In this document: positions 9,833 to 19,997 of the stretch, piece by piece
Layout: every line of letters starts with the position of its first letter
Numbering within the stretch: the stretch's first letter is position 1
From: an uncultured Clostridium sp.
GTDB lineage: Bacteria; Bacillota; Clostridia; TANB77; CAG-508
Direction: 5' to 3'
DNA: 64,000 nucleotides
Assembly (NCBI GenBank): GCA_902462295.1
Contig: CABQAZ010000001.1
Coordinates: 62,001-126,000 of the forward strand
Program-made: the position numbers and the translations under genes
The notes under the pieces: generated by a model
Seen by the model: the letters and a program-made list of their open reading frames with translations, nothing else
What the model was told of the DNA's origin: nothing
Database searches by the model: none

Positions 9833-9866
9833 AAGCACATCAAAAAGCAAGTACGAGGAGGTAATT

Positions 9867-10154
9867 ATGAAAGTAAGTAGAGAAGAGATATTACACATTG
9901 CCAATTTGGCACAATTAACACTAGAAGAAGACGAAATAGAAAAATATATGTTACATTTACAAGACATATTAAACTTTGCCAATATAGTAAACAATGCGCC
10001 TGTTGATGGATTAGATATAACAATAGGTGCAAATGAAGCAAAAAATGTATTTAGAAAAGATGAAATAAAGAGATTTGAAGATGTAGATAGTTTATTAGAA
10101 AATGCACCAACACAAGATCAGCATATGTTTAAACTACCAAAAGTTTTGAATTAG
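9867..10154 (+). CDS. gatC: Asp/Glu-tRNA amidotransferase subunit C
   Basis: The 95-residue small subunit that stabilises GatA in the amidotransferase converting Glu-tRNAGln and Asp-tRNAAsn to the amides. It starts with the typical V-S-R-E-E-I-x-H-I-A-N-L-A-Q-L pattern and ends with the TQDQHMFKLPKVL segment that wraps GatA-GatB. First gene of gatCAB, with its own promoter and an AGGAGG site. Confidence 0.93.
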   Translation: MKVSREEILHIANLAQLTLEEDEIEKYMLHLQDILNFANIVNNAPVDGLDITIGANEAKNVFRKDEIKRFEDVDSLLENAPTQDQHMFKLPKVLN

Positions 10155-10177
10155 AAATGTAAAAAAGGAGGAAGAAC

Positions 10178-11656
10178 ATGGATATTACAGAATTAACAGT
10201 ACATGAGTTACAAGAAAAAATAAAAAACAAAGAATTAACTATAACAGAAATAACAAAAGCTTATGTAGATAGAATAAAAGAAAAAGAACCAGAGGTTCAA
10301 GCATTTATAACAGAACTTACTGAAGAGGGTATGAAACAAGCTGAAAAAATCCAAGCTAAAATAGATAAAGGAGAAAAAGTTGGGAAATTAGCTGGGATAC
10401 CAATAGGTATAAAAGATATAATTTGTACAAAAGGGGTAAAAACAACATGTGCATCTAAAATGCTAGAAAACTTTGTTGCACCATATGATGCAACAGTTAT
10501 GAACAAAATTAATTCAGAAGAAATGATTGATTTAGGAAAATTAAATATGGATGAATTTGCAATGGGAGGTTCAACAGAATATTCATATTTTAAGAAAACA
10601 AGAAATCCATGGGACTTATCAAGAGTACCAGGAGGTTCTTCAGGAGGTTCAGCAGCAGCAGTTGCAGCAAACATGGTGCCATGGGCATTAGGAACAGACA
10701 CAGGAGGAAGTATTCGTCAACCAGCATCATTTTGTGGAGTGGTTGGGTTAAAACCAACATATGGACTAGTTTCAAGATATGGTGTAGTTGCATTTGCATC
10801 ATCACTTGATCAAGTTGGTGTATTCACAAAAGATGTACAAGACTGTGCAGAATTACTAAATGTTATCGCAGGATATGATGAGATGGATACAACATCAGTA
10901 GATGTAGGAACAAAGGATTATACAAAAGCATTACAAAAAGATATTAAAGGATTAAAAATAGGAATTCCAAAAGAATTCTATGGAGATGGCACAAATCCAG
11001 AAGTTAAAACAGCATTAGAAAATGCGATTGAAGAATATAAGAAAATGGGAGCAGAAGTAGAAGAATTTTCATTAGACATTGCAAATTATGCATTAGCAAC
11101 ATATTATATAATTGCATGTGCAGAAGCAAGTTCAAATTTAGGAAGATATGATGGAATAAGATACACATATAGATCACCTGAAGCAAAAACATTGAAAGAA
11201 ATTTATAAAAAATCTAGAAGTGAAGCTTTTGGAGCAGAAGTAAAAAGAAGAATTATACTTGGAACATATGTATTATCTTCAGGATATTATGATGCATATT
11301 ACAAAAAAGCTCAACAAGTGCGTACACTTGTAATGAATGAATTTAATAAAGCATTTGAAAAATATGATGTTATAGTAACACCTGTATCTCCAACAACAGC
11401 ATTTAAGCTAGGAGAAAGATCAACAAACCCAATGGAAATGTATTTATCAGATATTTGTACAGTTTCTGTAAATATAGCAGGACTTCCAGGAATATCAGTA
11501 CCTTGTGGAGTAGATAGTCAAGGACTTCCAATAGGTATGCAAATTATAGGAAATAAATTTGATGAAGAAACAATTATAAAAACAGCATATGCTTATGAAC
11601 AAGCAACAAACTTCCGTGAAAAATATAAACCAACATTTAAAGGAGGTGCACAATAA
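10178..11656 (+). CDS. gatA: Glu-tRNA(Gln) amidotransferase subunit A
   Basis: A 492-residue amidase-signature glutaminase that supplies ammonia to GatB. The Ser-cisSer-Lys triad is visible: Lys in GIKDI (about residue 78), and the GGSSGGSAAAVAA block (about 152-164) carrying both serines. The DTGGSIRQPASFCG segment follows. Length is normal. It starts 23 bases after gatC behind an AAGGAGG site, and its stop shares one base with the gatB start. Confidence 0.96.
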   Translation: MDITELTVHELQEKIKNKELTITEITKAYVDRIKEKEPEVQAFITELTEEGMKQAEKIQAKIDKGEKVGKLAGIPIGIKDIICTKGVKTTCASKMLENFVAPYDATVMNKINSEEMIDLGKLNMDEFAMGGSTEYSYFKKTRNPWDLSRVPGGSSGGSAAAVAANMVPWALGTDTGGSIRQPASFCGVVGLKPTYGLVSRYGVVAFASSLDQVGVFTKDVQDCAELLNVIAGYDEMDTTSVDVGTKDYTKALQKDIKGLKIGIPKEFYGDGTNPEVKTALENAIEEYKKMGAEVEEFSLDIANYALATYYIIACAEASSNLGRYDGIRYTYRSPEAKTLKEIYKKSRSEAFGAEVKRRIILGTYVLSSGYYDAYYKKAQQVRTLVMNEFNKAFEKYDVIVTPVSPTTAFKLGERSTNPMEMYLSDICTVSVNIAGLPGISVPCGVDSQGLPIGMQIIGNKFDEETIIKTAYAYEQATNFREKYKPTFKGGAQ

Positions 11657-13095
11657 TGGCAAGAGAGGACTATGAAGTAGTAATGGGCTTAGAAGTTCAT
11701 GCAGAACTATCAACAAACACAAAAATATTCTGTAGTTGTCCAACAAAATTCGGAGCAGAACCAAACACACAAGTATGTCCAATATGTATGGCAATGCCAG
11801 GAACATTACCAAAATTAAATGAAAAAGTAGTAGAATATGCAGTAAGAGCAGGATTAGCAACAAATTGTGAAATATCAAGAAACAGTAAAAATGATAGAAA
11901 AAACTATTTCTACCCAGATTTACCAAAAGCATATCAAATATCACAATTTGACAAACCACTATGTGAACATGGATATATTGAGATAGAAACAAGTAAAGGA
12001 AAGAAAAAAATAGGAATAACACGTATTCACATAGAAGAAGATGCAGGAAAATTAAACCATGATGATTTTGGAGGAGGAGCATTAGTAGATTTAAACAGAG
12101 CTGGTGTACCTTTAATAGAAATAGTATCAGAACCAGATTTTCGTTCAATAGAAGAAGTTGATGCATATTTAAAAAAATTAAAATCAATACTTGAATATAT
12201 AGAAGTATCTGACTGTAAAATGCAAGAAGGTTCATTTAGAGCAGATGTAAACACATCAATTCGTCCTGTAGGTTCAGAAAAACTTGGAACACGTACAGAA
12301 ATGAAAAATATGAACTCATTTAGAAGTATTACAAGAGCACTTGAATATGAAATAGATAGACAAGTTGATGTTATTGACAATGGTGGAGAAGTTGAACAAG
12401 AAACATTAAGATGGGATGAAGTATCTGGAAGAACATTTTCAATGAGAGATAAAGAAGATGCACAAGATTATAGATATTTTCCAGAGCCAGATTTAGTTGC
12501 AATAAAACTATCAGAAGAATATATAGAAAATATTAAAAATAGTTTACCAGAAATGCCAGAAAGCAGAAAACAAAGATATTTAACAGAATATAAATTATCA
12601 GAAAAAGATGCAGGAATTATAACATCATCAAAATATTTATCAGATTTATTCGAAAAAGCTTCTGAAATTTGTGGTAATTATAAAGCTGTAAATAACTGGA
12701 TAATATCAGATATTTCAAGAATTTTAAATGAAACTGAAATGGACCCAATCGAAATACCATTTGATGCTAATCAACTAGCCAAATTAGTTGAATTAATAGA
12801 CAAAGGAACAATTAGTTCAAGCATTGGTAAAAAAGTATTAACAGAATTATTTGAAAATCCAAGAGACCCAGAAGATATTATTAAAGAAAAAGGATGGATT
12901 CAAATTTCTGATGAGGGTGCAATAAAAGAAGTTGTAACAAAAATAATTGAAGAAAATCCTCAATCAGTTGCAGACTATAAGGCAGGAAAAGATAGAGCAT
13001 TAGGATTTTTAGTTGGACAGGCTATGAAAGAAACTAAGGGAAAAGCTAATCCACAAATGCTTAATAAAATGTTTGCGGAGGAGTTAAAAAAATAG
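11656..13095 (+). CDS. gatB: Asp/Glu-tRNA amidotransferase subunit B
   Basis: A 479-residue subunit that phosphorylates and amidates the misacylated tRNA. The N-terminal signature GLEVHAELSTNTKIFC-SC and the later CPIC zinc cysteines are present, as is the C-terminal YqeY-like tail domain (about 410-478). The start overlaps the gatA stop (TAATG), so translation is coupled. Ends before a strong terminator. Confidence 0.97.
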   Translation: MAREDYEVVMGLEVHAELSTNTKIFCSCPTKFGAEPNTQVCPICMAMPGTLPKLNEKVVEYAVRAGLATNCEISRNSKNDRKNYFYPDLPKAYQISQFDKPLCEHGYIEIETSKGKKKIGITRIHIEEDAGKLNHDDFGGGALVDLNRAGVPLIEIVSEPDFRSIEEVDAYLKKLKSILEYIEVSDCKMQEGSFRADVNTSIRPVGSEKLGTRTEMKNMNSFRSITRALEYEIDRQVDVIDNGGEVEQETLRWDEVSGRTFSMRDKEDAQDYRYFPEPDLVAIKLSEEYIENIKNSLPEMPESRKQRYLTEYKLSEKDAGIITSSKYLSDLFEKASEICGNYKAVNNWIISDISRILNETEMDPIEIPFDANQLAKLVELIDKGTISSSIGKKVLTELFENPRDPEDIIKEKGWIQISDEGAIKEVVTKIIEENPQSVADYKAGKDRALGFLVGQAMKETKGKANPQMLNKMFAEELKK

Positions 13096-13123
13096 AAAAG
13101 AGGGACTATAAAAAGTCCCTTTT
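13096..13123 (+). terminator. Terminator of gatCAB
   Basis: Hairpin AAAAGAGGGACT with AGTCCCTTTT, the right arm running into TTTTCT directly after the gatB stop. Confidence 0.8.
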
Positions 13124-13127
13124 CTAA

Positions 13128-13370
13128 AAGATAATGGTTTTGATTATTTTTTTATAGAACCACTTTAAATATAATCTTTTTATTACATTCCTCGGTTTAT
13201 TACAAAATTTAAAAAATTCTAATTTGTTTTATGGGTCCTTTCCACTATCGTGAACTCTTACCATAAAACTGCATAGAATTTCTAAAATTTTTTCATACAC
13301 ATTCGTCACTTCATTCAAAGCTTATATTTAAAGTGGTTCTATATATTAATTAAAAATAAACCATTATCTT
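13128..13370. repeat. Structured intergenic repeat, copy B (possible RNA)
   Basis: A 243-base element with a perfect 13-bp terminal inverted repeat (AAGATAATGGTTT at 13128-13140 and its inverse at 13358-13370). Inside, 13153-13174 pairs perfectly with 13322-13343 (22 bp). The core between the stems is nearly identical to copy A at 9579-9715, including the TTTTATGG/CCATAAAA stem and its loop. The outer stem sequence differs from copy A but is fully paired. Confidence 0.65.
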
Positions 13371-13412
13371 ATAATATTTATTTTTTAAAAGTATTGCATC
13401 AAAACAGATAAT

Positions 13413-13441
13413 TTGATATTCTAATAATAGTTTATTATATA
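13413..13441 (+). promoter_or_regulatory. Promoter of the moxR operon
   Basis: TTGATA and TATATA spaced by 17 bases, 42 bases before the moxR start. Confidence 0.5.
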
Positions 13442-13482
13442 TAAATAGATGTAAAAGAAAATACAAAGGAGAGAGATGTGAG

Positions 13483-14466
13483 ATGGAAAACAATATCTCA
13501 GCAGAAGAAATACAAAAGAGTAATAGTATTGTAAAAGCTATATCAAATTATTATACATCAAGAATAGTAGGACAAAAAAATTTACAAATATCATTATTAA
13601 TATCATTAATTGCAAATGGACACATATTAGTCGAATCAGTACCAGGTTTAGCAAAAACAACAGCGGCCAAAGTATTAACTGAAAGTTGTGGAGGCAAATT
13701 TTCAAGAATACAATGCACGCCAGATTTATTGCCAAGCGATATAATAGGTACGCAAACTTATAATGCTAAAACAGCAGAGTTTGAAACAAAGATTGGACCA
13801 GTATGTGCTAATTTTGTTCTTTTAGATGAAATTAATAGATCAAGCTCTAAAACACAAAGTGCAATGTTAGAAGCAATGCAAGAAAGACAAGTAAGTATTG
13901 GAGGAGAAAAATATAAATTACCTGAAGTTTTTATAGTTATTGCTACACAAAATCCAATAGAACAAGAGGGAACATATCTTTTATCAGAAGCTCAACAAGA
14001 CAGATTTATTATTAAAGAAATATTACGTTATCCGACAGCAACAGAAGAATTAGAGATATTAAATAGAATTGAAAAAAATGTATTTAAAGACGGAAAAAAA
14101 GTAGTAGATATAAATGATATAAAATATTTACAAGAACTAAGTCAAAAAGTTTATGTAGATGAATCAGTAAAAAAGTATATTATAAGTATAGTATATGCAA
14201 CGAGAAATGCAAAAAAAGTTATTAAACCAGAATTAGCTAAATATGTAACAAATGGAGCTAGTACAAGAGCATCAATCTCATTTTTAGAAGCCAGTAAAGC
14301 ATTAGCATTAATAAATGGTAGAACATATGTAACACCAGATGATATAAAATCACTAAGTTATAGTGTATTAAGACACAGAATCACACTAAATTTTGAAGCA
14401 ATGGCAGATGAAATACAAGTTGAAACAATAATAGACGCAATTATTAGTTCAATAAAAGCACCATAA
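13483..14466 (+). CDS. MoxR-family AAA ATPase
   Basis: A 327-residue AAA+ ATPase of the MoxR group, which in known cases acts as a chaperone activating vWA-domain partners. Walker A is a variant (VPGLAKTTAAK, about residues 55-65), Walker B is VLLDEINR (about 109-116), sensor 1 is ATQNP (about 152-156), and a lid domain follows. It heads an operon whose next genes encode DUF58, two vWA proteins and a TPR protein, the standard Bat-type set. Preceded by a GGAGAGAG site. Confidence 0.92.
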   Translation: MENNISAEEIQKSNSIVKAISNYYTSRIVGQKNLQISLLISLIANGHILVESVPGLAKTTAAKVLTESCGGKFSRIQCTPDLLPSDIIGTQTYNAKTAEFETKIGPVCANFVLLDEINRSSSKTQSAMLEAMQERQVSIGGEKYKLPEVFIVIATQNPIEQEGTYLLSEAQQDRFIIKEILRYPTATEELEILNRIEKNVFKDGKKVVDINDIKYLQELSQKVYVDESVKKYIISIVYATRNAKKVIKPELAKYVTNGASTRASISFLEASKALALINGRTYVTPDDIKSLSYSVLRHRITLNFEAMADEIQVETIIDAIISSIKAP

Positions 14467-14484
14467 GTATTTAGGAGAAAAAAT

Positions 14485-15354
14485 ATGGATATGAAATATA
14501 TAAAAAAAGTCAAAGCCAATTTATCAATTTATACAAGAAGAAAAACAACAAATATTTTAGATGGAGCATACAATTCTATATATAAAGGAAGAAGTATGAA
14601 TTTTGAAGATTTAAGAGAATATGTTATTGGTGATGATATAAAAAACATAGACTGGAAAGCAACAGCAAGATCTAATAAAATACTTATAAAGCAATATATA
14701 GCAGAAAAAAAACATAATATATTATTCATTTTAGATACAGGAAAAAAAATGTTAGCAGACACAAAAGAATTTGAATCAAAAAAAGAAATTGCATTAATGA
14801 CAACAGGAACTATTGCATATTTAGTAAATAAACATGGAGACTCAATAAGTGCTATATATAATGGAAAAGAAAATATAAAATTTTTCCCATTTAATACAGG
14901 ACTTTACAATATAGAAAAAATTTTAAATTATTATGATAAAGAAATAGATACAGAAAATAATTTAGAAAAAATTATAGATTATGTGATGAGATATATTAAG
15001 CGAAAAATGATTATTTTTATAATAACAGATATTGATGGAATGGTTAATATTTCTGAACAAACATTGAAAAAAATTTCCTTAAAACATGATGTAATGCTTA
15101 TAAATATTTCTGACGCTTTAATGACAGGAAATAATACATTTGATATAGAGAATGAAAATTATATTCCATATTATATGCTTGAAGATGAAAAATTAACAAA
15201 TATTGAAATTGAAATAAAAAAGCAAATATATGAAGAAGCAGAAAAAAAATTAAAAAAATATAATATAATAACAACAACAATCGATAAACAAAAAGATATT
15301 ATAAAAAATGTATATAAATTATTAGAAAGGCGAAAAAATGCAAACATCTATTAA
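14485..15354 (+). CDS. DUF58 domain protein
   Basis: A 289-residue DUF58 protein of the MoxR/Bat gene cluster. The signature REYVIGDDIKNIDWKATAR (about residues 44-62) is clear, and the rest is a vWA-like fold with ILDTG in place of a full MIDAS. Starts 18 bases after moxR behind an AGGAGA site, and its end overlaps the next start by 17 bases. Confidence 0.9.
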   Translation: MDMKYIKKVKANLSIYTRRKTTNILDGAYNSIYKGRSMNFEDLREYVIGDDIKNIDWKATARSNKILIKQYIAEKKHNILFILDTGKKMLADTKEFESKKEIALMTTGTIAYLVNKHGDSISAIYNGKENIKFFPFNTGLYNIEKILNYYDKEIDTENNLEKIIDYVMRYIKRKMIIFIITDIDGMVNISEQTLKKISLKHDVMLINISDALMTGNNTFDIENENYIPYYMLEDEKLTNIEIEIKKQIYEEAEKKLKKYNIITTTIDKQKDIIKNVYKLLERRKNANIY

Positions 15355-15811
15355 GTTACAAGAACCTTTTACATATTCTATAATACCACTTATCATAGTA
15401 ATATTTCTTGTTTGTACTATAACGTGTTATTTAATATATTTAAATAAAAAAAAGATAAGGAAAAAGGATAGTGTAAAAGTTGTAATCCCTGAAAAAAATA
15501 TAAAAGATATACCAGTTATAAAAAGCAAATATTTAGAACAATTAGATTCGATAGAATATAAATATACAAATGAAATGATTGAACTAAGAAAAGCATATCA
15601 ACTAATAAGTGAATCAATAAGGATGTTTGTTTTTGAAATAACAGACATAACAACACAAAATTATTCACTAAAAGAGATAAAAAAATTAAATATTCCAAAT
15701 TTATATGAGTTAATTGAAGAATATTATGAACCAGAATTTGCAAGTAAATCTATAGGTGATTTTGGAACATCAATAAATAAGGCAAGGAGAGTTGTAAAAG
15801 AATGGAATTAA
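15338..15811 (+). CDS. Membrane protein of the Bat-like operon (DUF4381-like)
   Basis: A 157-residue protein with one transmembrane segment (about residues 15-35) and a cytoplasmic helical part. Sequence similarity is weak, but position and layout match the DUF4381 proteins found between the DUF58 and vWA genes in Bat operons. It overlaps both neighbours. Confidence 0.65.
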   Translation: MQTSIKLQEPFTYSIIPLIIVIFLVCTITCYLIYLNKKKIRKKDSVKVVIPEKNIKDIPVIKSKYLEQLDSIEYKYTNEMIELRKAYQLISESIRMFVFEITDITTQNYSLKEIKKLNIPNLYELIEEYYEPEFASKSIGDFGTSINKARRVVKEWN

Positions 15812-16852
15812 TGTACCCAGTTGCAATAGTTGTCTGTTTGGTATGTTCAATAGTAATAATGTTTTATAATAAAAAACGAAAAAATAAATATTCAAATGGA
15901 AAGAAAATTGCAAACACACAATTTATCAAAGAAACTGAATATTATAAGAAAAAACTAAAGAAATATAAAATATTGTCAAACATATTGAAAATTATAAGTG
16001 CAACAATAATCATTACTACTGGAATATTAATAGCTAGACCAGTAACAATTCAAGTTAAAAGTGAAGATAAATACAATAGAGATATATTAATTGGATTAGA
16101 CATATCTACATCCGAGTCAGAAGTAAATTTAGAACTAATAAACAAATTTGAACAAATAATACCTAGCATAAAAGGTGATAGAATAGGGATAGTTATTTTT
16201 AATACTGCACCTATAGTATATTGCCCGTTAACAGATGATTATGATTATATAGAAGAATGTTTAAAAACATTAACAGAACAATTAAAAATAGCTATAAATA
16301 ATAATGGATATCCACCAGCAACATATAAAGTTAATGGAGAAGATGTTCCAACAATTTGGTATGGAGGTGTAAGTTTAAATTCGGCAGAAAGAGGGAGTTC
16401 ATTAATAGGAGACGGATTAGCTCGGAACGATATATTCTTTCCCAGATATAAAAACTGATAATGAAAGAACACGAATAATAATATTTGCTACTGATAATGA
16501 TGTTGATGGAACAGAAACTGTTTCATTAGAACAAGCATGTACAATATGTAAAAAATATAATATTAATCTATATGCATATTGTCCATCTGTTGAGATGAAT
16601 AAAAATACATCAAATGAAAAGATTTCAAGTTATAAAAGTGCGGTAGAAAAAAATGCAGATGGAAAATTTTATACTGGAGATTTAGAAAAAATGTCATCTA
16701 ATATTGTAAATGAAATAAAAGACACAAAAACATCTTTATTAAAATCAGGTAAAAAAACATATGTAACTGATCATCCAGAAATATTATTTGGTATTACTTT
16801 ACTTTTGTTTACTATTTTAATTATTTTGGAAAAGATAATTAAAATAGAATAA
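15802..16852 (+). pseudogene. BatA-like vWA membrane protein, frameshifted
   Basis: The first vWA protein of the operon, with a transmembrane segment at each end and a vWA domain between. The MIDAS start GLDISTSES (about residues 96-104) is intact. The first frame stops at 16458, but the next frame carries on the domain (IIIFATDNDVDG, then a C-terminal membrane segment) to 16852. Deleting C16423, in the context GCT-C-GGA, joins both into about 349 residues with the natural reading SLIGDGLAGTIYSFPDI. The lesion is one inserted base; it may be a true mutation or an error. Confidence 0.83.
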
Positions 16853-16875
16853 GAAAATAAATGGTGGAGGAAAAT

Positions 16876-17913
16876 ATGATAGTAAATCCAATAATTCCTA
16901 TATGGCTTATGACTATTATATGTATAATATTAGTATTATTAATCAGTAATAAGCATAAAAGGAAAGATAAAGTAAAAGAGAATAGCAAAATACCAATATA
17001 TGATAAAAAAATAAAAAAGTATAATATTAACACTATTAATAAACTAATAAGTATTAGTTTATTATTTGTAATAAATTTACGAATTATGATACCAAATGGT
17101 GAAAAAAGTGTAATCAATTCTGATTTAAATGTAATGTTTGTAATAGATAAAAGTGTTAGTATGAAAGCTTTAGATTATGATGGCAATAAAGAAAGATTAG
17201 AGGGAGTAATAAATGATTGTTGTTATATTGTTGATGAATTGTCAGGATGTAAATTTTCGATTATAACATTTGGGGATACAGCACAAAAATTAATTCCGTT
17301 TACAACAGATAGTGATATGGTACAAGCAGAATTAAAAGCAATAAATGTAGAAGATGATTTTTATGCAAATGGAACATCAATAAATTTAGTAAATTCAGAA
17401 TTAGAAAAGACATTAAAAAAAGAAAATGAAAGACATAATGGTAATTCAAAGTTTGTAATGTTTTTTATTACAGATGGAGAGATAACAAAAGAGGGGGAAA
17501 AATTAGAATCATTTTCTAATATAAAGCAATATATTTCTAATGGTGCAGTACTAGGATATGGGACAACAACAGGAGGAAAGATGGTTTCTAGTGCATATGA
17601 AGACTCAGTTGATAGTGATTATCGTTATTTATATTATTATGATGAAAGTTATAATAGAGTAACTGCAATTTCTAAGATAGATGAAAATAATCTAAAACAA
17701 ATAGCGACAGATATTGGCATAGATTATATACAAATGAATAAAACATCAAATGTTAATTATAAAATAAATGATATAAAACAACAAATAAATGAATCATTAT
17801 CAAATGAAGATAAAGTAAAGTCATATAACGATATTTATTATTTATTTGCAATACCTTTAGGAATAATATTAATTATAAAATTTATAGTAATAAAAAGAAA
17901 GATATCATTGTAA
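16876..17913 (+). CDS. BatB-like vWA membrane protein
   Basis: About 345 residues: an N-terminal membrane segment (residues about 5-22), a second (about 55-72), a vWA domain with MIDAS DKSVS (about 94-98) and FITDGE (about 197-202), and a C-terminal membrane segment. The ATG at 16876 is preferred to 16861 because GGTGGAGG at 16863-16870 is then a ribosome site. Paired vWA proteins of this type work with MoxR; here the first member is frameshifted while this one is intact. Confidence 0.87.
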   Translation: MIVNPIIPIWLMTIICIILVLLISNKHKRKDKVKENSKIPIYDKKIKKYNINTINKLISISLLFVINLRIMIPNGEKSVINSDLNVMFVIDKSVSMKALDYDGNKERLEGVINDCCYIVDELSGCKFSIITFGDTAQKLIPFTTDSDMVQAELKAINVEDDFYANGTSINLVNSELEKTLKKENERHNGNSKFVMFFITDGEITKEGEKLESFSNIKQYISNGAVLGYGTTTGGKMVSSAYEDSVDSDYRYLYYYDESYNRVTAISKIDENNLKQIATDIGIDYIQMNKTSNVNYKINDIKQQINESLSNEDKVKSYNDIYYLFAIPLGIILIIKFIVIKRKISL

Positions 17914-17923
17914 GGAGATTTCA

Positions 17924-18589
17924 ATGAAAAGAAAAATACTGATAATAGTGTATGTAATTTCAATATTAATAATGATTAATTTATTATATGTAATTATAAA
18001 AAATAATTTTATAGTAAATGAATATAAAAATGGAAAGTATTTAGAAACACAAGCAAAAATACTTACTGATATAACATTTCAAAAAAGTTATATTTCAAAT
18101 TATAATTACGGAAATATTTTATATCAAAATGGAGAATATGAAAAAGCAATTATAGAATATAAAAAAGCATTAAAATTTGTTACATCTTCAAAAAGAGAAT
18201 GTAAAATAAGAATAAATTGTGCATTGGCAATATGTAAAAGTGTACAAATTGATGAGAATAATCAAGAAAGTATAGAAAAAGCTATAGAGACATATCAGGA
18301 GGCTATTAAGATTTTAACAGAAAAAGATTGTAATAATCATAATCAAGATGCTAAAAAATTAAAAAATGATATAGAAAAAGAAATTGATAGATTAAAAAAA
18401 TTACAAAAGAATACAGATGATAAAAGCGATGAAAACAAGAAAGATGATAAAGAACAACAAAAAAATCAAGAAAATATCGAAGAGAAAATACAAAATATAA
18501 AAGAAGAAGCAACAAATGAGCAAAGAGAAATGGAAGAATTATATAAAAATTTTAATAAAGATTATAAAAACAGAGGAAAAAATTGGTGA
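17924..18589 (+). CDS. BatC-like TPR protein
   Basis: A 221-residue protein with an N-terminal membrane segment (about 4-26), one recognisable TPR-like repeat (YNYGNILYQNGEYEKAI at about 62-78 and following helices), and a long charged Lys/Asp/Glu/Gln coiled-coil tail (about 160-221). In Bat operons such a protein follows the two vWA genes. Starts ten bases after the previous stop behind an AAGGAG site. Confidence 0.75.
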   Translation: MKRKILIIVYVISILIMINLLYVIIKNNFIVNEYKNGKYLETQAKILTDITFQKSYISNYNYGNILYQNGEYEKAIIEYKKALKFVTSSKRECKIRINCALAICKSVQIDENNQESIEKAIETYQEAIKILTEKDCNNHNQDAKKLKNDIEKEIDRLKKLQKNTDDKSDENKKDDKEQQKNQENIEEKIQNIKEEATNEQREMEELYKNFNKDYKNRGKNW

Positions 18590-18605
18590 AAAGGGGATAG
18601 ATTTT

Positions 18606-19804
18606 ATGAATAGAAATTTAAAATTAAAAAATAAAATAATATTAATTATAATGTTGGCAATATTAATTGTGCCATTATTAAGCATTTATAATGTAGTACA
18701 AGCAGATAGTGAGGAAAATTCACAAGATAATATAAAAACACAAACTGTTAATGATTCCGAAACTTATTCTTCAGAAATAAAAGAAGAACAAGTCCAAGCA
18801 ACAGATGCAGGAACAACAAGTGAAGACTGGACAGACTTTTCAAATGCAAAATATGAATTAAAAAAAGATGGAATATCTGGTGCTTTGGTTGAAGCGACAG
18901 GAGTTGTTGGAAAAACAAATAGTACGTATTATGTGTATATAACATCTACATTAGCTAAACCAGATATAAATGAATTTTTAAAAGAAGAAAAAATATATTT
19001 TGAATATAATGAAGAAGAAAAAAATTTGTGTCAAATGGAAATTTGATGGTGGCAAAATTTGTAGAGATTAATCAAGATTTATATATAAATATTATAGAAT
19101 ATTCAGCAGGAAAATATGAAATTGTTTCTTATGGAAATAAAGTAGAAAGATTTGCAGAAGCAAAATATAGTGATGCATTTCATGCTACGTTTATGACAAA
19201 TGAGAAAGATCAAATAGTAACAACTTTCACACATGCAAAAGAAAATAATAGAAAAATGCAAATTAAAATCGGAAAAATTTCTGATACCACAATTTTAAAT
19301 AAATTGAAAAATCAAAATGCAACAGGTTTTTCTGAATTATTAGGATTTGCAAAGTCAGATTCGGCTATTTATAATGAAACATTAGAGGCAAATAAAGAAG
19401 ATGATTCGTATAATATCGAATATAATACTATATATACAGATAAATCTGTAATAGATATTAGAGGTTTGCAAAATAAAGAATATTATTATTTATATATAAA
19501 AACAGATGATGAAAATGGAAAATATGTTTCGAATGAAGCAGTAACATTAGCACAAGCAAATGTATATGATGGTGGATGGACTTTACTTTTCTATGGTTCT
19601 TCAGATTTTAAATGGGCAGATTTTGGAAATATTAATGAGAATAATAATGGGAATATTCCTGGAAATGTAGAGGATGATTCAATAGCACCAGTAGAATTGC
19701 CACATGCTGGTTCTGAAACTTTAATTTGGATAGGAGTAGGTGTAATTTCTATAATTGTAGGAGCTGTTTTATATAGTAGATATAAAAAATATCAAGAAAT
19801 ATAA
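18606..19804 (+). pseudogene. Sortase-type surface protein, frameshifted
   Basis: An exported protein with a signal peptide (membrane segment about residues 10-30, then A-D-S) and a C-terminal sorting signal: DSIAPVELPHAG, a hydrophobic stretch and a basic tail. The first frame ends at 19046; the second runs on to 19804. Adding one A to the A7 run at 19018-19024 would join them as EEEKKFVSNGNLMVAKFVEI, so the lesion is a homopolymer contraction. The role is unknown; it sits at the end of the Bat-like operon. The sorting signal closely resembles that of the Ig-like protein at 35502. Confidence 0.75.
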
Positions 19805-19820
19805 AGAGTCAAAATAAAAA

Positions 19821-19868
19821 GAATCCAACTTATTAAACACAAAGTTTAATAAGGAGGGTTCATTTTTA
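19821..19868 (+). terminator. Terminator of the Bat-like operon
   Basis: An 18-base stem with a few mismatches (GAATCCAACTTATTAAAC with GTTTAATAAGGAGGGTTC), followed by a T-rich run. Confidence 0.75.
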
Positions 19869-19997
19869 TTTCAAAGTATTACGAAAATGTTACAAAAATA
19901 TAATTTTTTTGTTACAAATTGAATTTATATTCCACAAAAAATGAAATTATGTTATAATTCTATATAAAATAGTATATTTAGAAAAGAGGGGTTAGTA

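Noticed and set aside
16861..16875. Upstream ATG for the second vWA gene
   Set aside because: It overlaps the GGTGGAGG ribosome site; ATG 16876 fits better.
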